From: Talinum fruticosum
Lineage: Eukaryota > Streptophyta > Magnoliopsida > Caryophyllales > Talinaceae
Reading direction: 5' to 3'
Length of the DNA: 64,000 bases
NCBI GenBank assembly: GCA_021018815.1
Contig: JAITYX010000004.1
Span: forward strand, 11,934,001-11,998,000
In this document: positions 61,691 to 64,000 of the stretch, piece by piece
Position numbering within the stretch: the first letter of the stretch is position 1
Layout of the letters: the number at the start of each line of letters is the position of its first letter
Made by a program: the position numbers and the translations under genes
The notes under the pieces: generated by a model
The model's input: only the letters and a program-made list of their open reading frames with translations
What the model was told of the DNA's origin: nothing
The model's database searches: none

Positions 61691-62328
61691 AACTGTTGTA
61701 TTGTTTAAGTGTAGTTGGTACTCTTATTTGCCAATTTCCCTTCTGTATTGTTCTTCAATCTACATCCCAAGCGTCCGGATGTAAACAACCATATTTCTAA
61801 TTGCTTGGTCCCGACTAAGTGTCCATATGTAAACAACCTTATTCCTAATTCCCTAGTCTCAACTATATCACAGGAGAGGAATCCTAGACCACAATTAAGC
61901 TGAGAATATACAGTACTCTGGCAAGTAGACTCGGGGCACGTATCCTCCTGATTATAGCTTAGATCAATCTTAAAATTGAGTACAATCAGTTGCAAAATGG
62001 CTCAGTTCGTAACTAACAACAGAATGGTCAAAGGGAACATAGAATTGGGCAAAACTGCACCGATATGAAGTTCTAAGTACATCATCAAAAGGAATTTCTG
62101 AGAGTTTCCCAGCCAAACTGTTTACAATGAACGGCTGTCCTGGGACTTGGAGAAATTTTGACATATAAGTGACCAATTCCAATCTCTCCATTTTCGCCTC
62201 AAATATACTCTATGTAAAGAGGAATTCCCCTCTGGTGTAAAAGTAAATGCGCTGAAATTCTCAGGTTAGTGATCTCTCAGAGTTGTGATCAACAGAAGAG
62301 TCAAAAAAGAATTTTCTGAAACTGGGTT

Positions 62329-63631
62329 CTACTTAATTTTCATGCACTTGAAGAGGACTTCGAAGAACAATCTGTACATATGACGCTTCAAGTACATCTT
62401 CTCTACCTTTTCCCTACCTCTCATTCCCATTTGCTGTCTAACTGATGGATTTTTCAGCAAATACCTGAGATTCTTGGCTAATACCTTCTTACCCGGATGC
62501 CCCACTGGATGGAGAAGCCCTGTAACATTTTGCTCAACAATCTCTTTCGTACCACCGGCATCTGTTCCGAGCACCTAGTCCATGATGCCAAAAGGAAACC
62601 ATCATAATTGATAACATGACAGCAAAGGGTGCCAGACAACCCCCTCCCCACTCTTCAAAAAAATAAAAAAAATGAAGACTTATTCGTTCTACCTCTTAAT
62701 CTTAATCTCATATGGAGGGATTGAACCATTTTTAGAATTCATCAATCCCATTAACATGTATTTACCTAAGGAACCGTTAAAAAAAGACTACATCCAAGTA
62801 GATATGTAAGCATACGCAAGTTACAGGGATGACATGGTCTTCTGCACTTGTAGGTGGCAAAACAAGCAAATGCCAACACCACACTCCTAGATAGACATTA
62901 ACTTTATATTTTGAAGACCATTCACTAGCTACTATTTCCCCTAAAAGTTGATGAAAAATGAGACAAAATAAAAATAAAATTGGAAAATTGGATGAAAATA
63001 AAACAATCTTTGAGGCAATTGGACGAAAATAAACCAACCTATTTTCTTGAACGTGAACAGTTTGACCTTTACGGGGTATTTTTTTCTGTCAAATCGGAGG
63101 TGGTTGCCAGAAAAATACCCCTTAAAGGTCATATTGTTCACGTCCAACAACAAAAGTGGTTTATTTTCATCCAATTGCCCCAAAGGTTGGTTTATTTTCA
63201 TCCAATTTTCCAATAAAATTTAAATAAGAACTCTTTATATCGGAACTTCTAATGGGTCAAATTTAGCCCGAAATAAGAAGGCCCTATTGCTTTTATAGAA
63301 TGACCAACTCTCTTCTGAGCCTCCTCAGCTGATGAGATGTTTTAAAATGACGGGAAAATATGGAGCGCTATACAACTCATATCAGAATGACATACGTATT
63401 ATGGCTTTTGATCTATGTGGAGGAACAGGGTTCAACGAGCAAATATTCATTGAAAAAGCACAATTACGACGTTAAAAGTAACAACTTGCATCCAATTAAC
63501 ATCTGAAACGAGAAGAGAAAGCAATTTAGAAGAGAATCCAATCAAAAAGTCCAGAAGAGATAAGTCAAACTTACAGGAAGACCAAAGGCCATTGCCTCAA
63601 TCGTCACTCTTCCAAATGTCTCACCAAGCCC
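62329..63631 (-). CDS. GT4-type glycosyltransferase, last two exons (5' part beyond the window)
   Basis: Exons 63575-63631 (57 nt) and 62329-62574 (246 nt, TAG at 62329-62331) join in phase as GLGETFGRVTIEAMAFGLP and VLGTDAGGTKEIVEQNVTGL, continuing LLHPVGHPGKKVLAKN to the end CMKIK. The EX7E motif of retaining GT-B glycosyltransferases is present (E-TFGRVTI-E), followed by the nucleotide-sugar-binding GTDAGGTKEIV loop. From memory this is the C-terminus of the plant GT family 4 protein represented by Arabidopsis At1g75420; the acceptor is unknown. Both splice junctions are canonical (CCT|GTAAGT, CTAG|GTG) and no lesion is seen. The preceding exon should lie beyond 64000; nothing at 63640-64000 fits. 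Confidence 0.85.
62978..63214. mobile_element. Palindromic fold-back MITE in the glycosyltransferase intron
   Basis: About 235 bp whose two halves are inverted copies: the ends are GGAAAATTGGATGAAAATAAA-type arms, and inner arms GTGAACAGTTTGACCTTTA / TAAAGGTCATATTGTTCAC continue to the centre. As a result both strands carry an open frame beginning MENWMKI and containing QLDENKP. It is non-coding in all likelihood. Flanks are A/T-rich, so the target duplication cannot be read. Confidence 0.8.
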
Positions 63632-64000
63632 CTATTCAATAGATCAGAAATAGTTTATGCTAAGAAAATATAATCATTTAGCAAGCAAAGAATGTTCCAT
63701 TTGGTCTTAAGTTTCCCTGGTCCAATAGGAAAAAAACAAAAAAAAAAAAAAGAGGAAATTTTGAGCAGGTATTAGGCCTCATGAATATTGGGAGAACATA
63801 TTTGTGACTTGCAGGAAATTGAAAGACACCTTCAAGGATCTATTGGTGACACTTGCATGCAACATTTCTTTTTAACTCTAGCCCTTTTCATTAAAATTGA
63901 CACATATTCAGAACAATAACCTGTATTTACCGGTTGCTAAGAGCACTAATGAATCTGTACATACCATATGACAAGGGATCAAAGAGACAATTCATCAAAG
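63632..64000. other. Upstream intron of the glycosyltransferase gene
   Basis: Begins with the acceptor of the 57-nt exon (minus strand TTGAATAG|GGG). No exon-like sequence ending in the expected NSQ or NAQ is seen before the window ends. Confidence 0.5.

Noticed and set aside
62941..63216. Open frames on both strands starting MENWMKI
   Set aside because: They are explained by the palindromic element; a real protein gene on both strands with the same start is implausible.
63955..64000. Possible further exon of the glycosyltransferase ending at a GTATGT donor
   Set aside because: The frame before the donor does not end in the expected residues (NSQ or similar) before GLGETFGR, and the reading contains a stop.

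Overview
This is a stretch of plant nuclear DNA, most likely from a eudicot. The signs are AT-rich intergenic DNA full of small transposons, GT-AG introns, a 26-exon housekeeping gene, RPS5/SUMM2-type CC-NLR resistance genes and an intronless F-box/kelch gene. The species cannot be fixed from sequence alone.

Layout. (1) 2.4-21.8 kb, minus strand: a complete NAA15 gene, the auxiliary subunit of N-terminal acetyltransferase A (Arabidopsis OMISHA). I rebuilt 26 exons with consistent phases and a 2,697-nt CDS (898 aa). Its introns hold a solo-LTR-like block, a hAT-like element, a Mutator-like MITE, a LINE reverse-transcriptase remnant, an RNase H remnant and a small fragment of an SYP4-type syntaxin gene. 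(2) 21.8-40.1 kb: intergenic DNA with no gene I can support; it holds Stowaway-like MITEs, a two-copy ~430-bp MITE family, a fold-back element and microsatellites. (3) 40.17-41.26 kb, plus strand: an intronless F-box/kelch gene of the At1g80440 (KFB20) type, whose frame is broken by one missing base near residue 44. (4) 41.3-49.6 kb: intergenic repeats. (5) 49.6-64.0 kb, minus strand: a duplicated block. The order is CC-NLR copy A (one frameshift, in the P-loop), a relic of the 3' end of a GT4 glycosyltransferase gene, CC-NLR copy B (five or more lesions), and the 3' exons of the apparently intact glycosyltransferase gene, which runs off the window.

The genes do not form a functional pathway. 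NAA15 acts at the ribosome exit tunnel, the kelch F-box family targets proteins such as phenylalanine ammonia-lyase for ubiquitination, the NLRs are immune receptors, and the GT4 enzyme is of unknown specificity. From memory, NAA15 and the KFB are also neighbours in Arabidopsis (At1g80410 and At1g80440), so the left half looks like conserved microsynteny. The right half looks like a local birth-and-death resistance cluster. I found no convincing new molecular system. The points most worth checking are the single-base lesions in the P-loop and the F-box, the NLR plus glycosyltransferase duplication, the syntaxin relic, a duplicated splice donor in NAA15, and retroposon micro-insertions with long target-site duplications.
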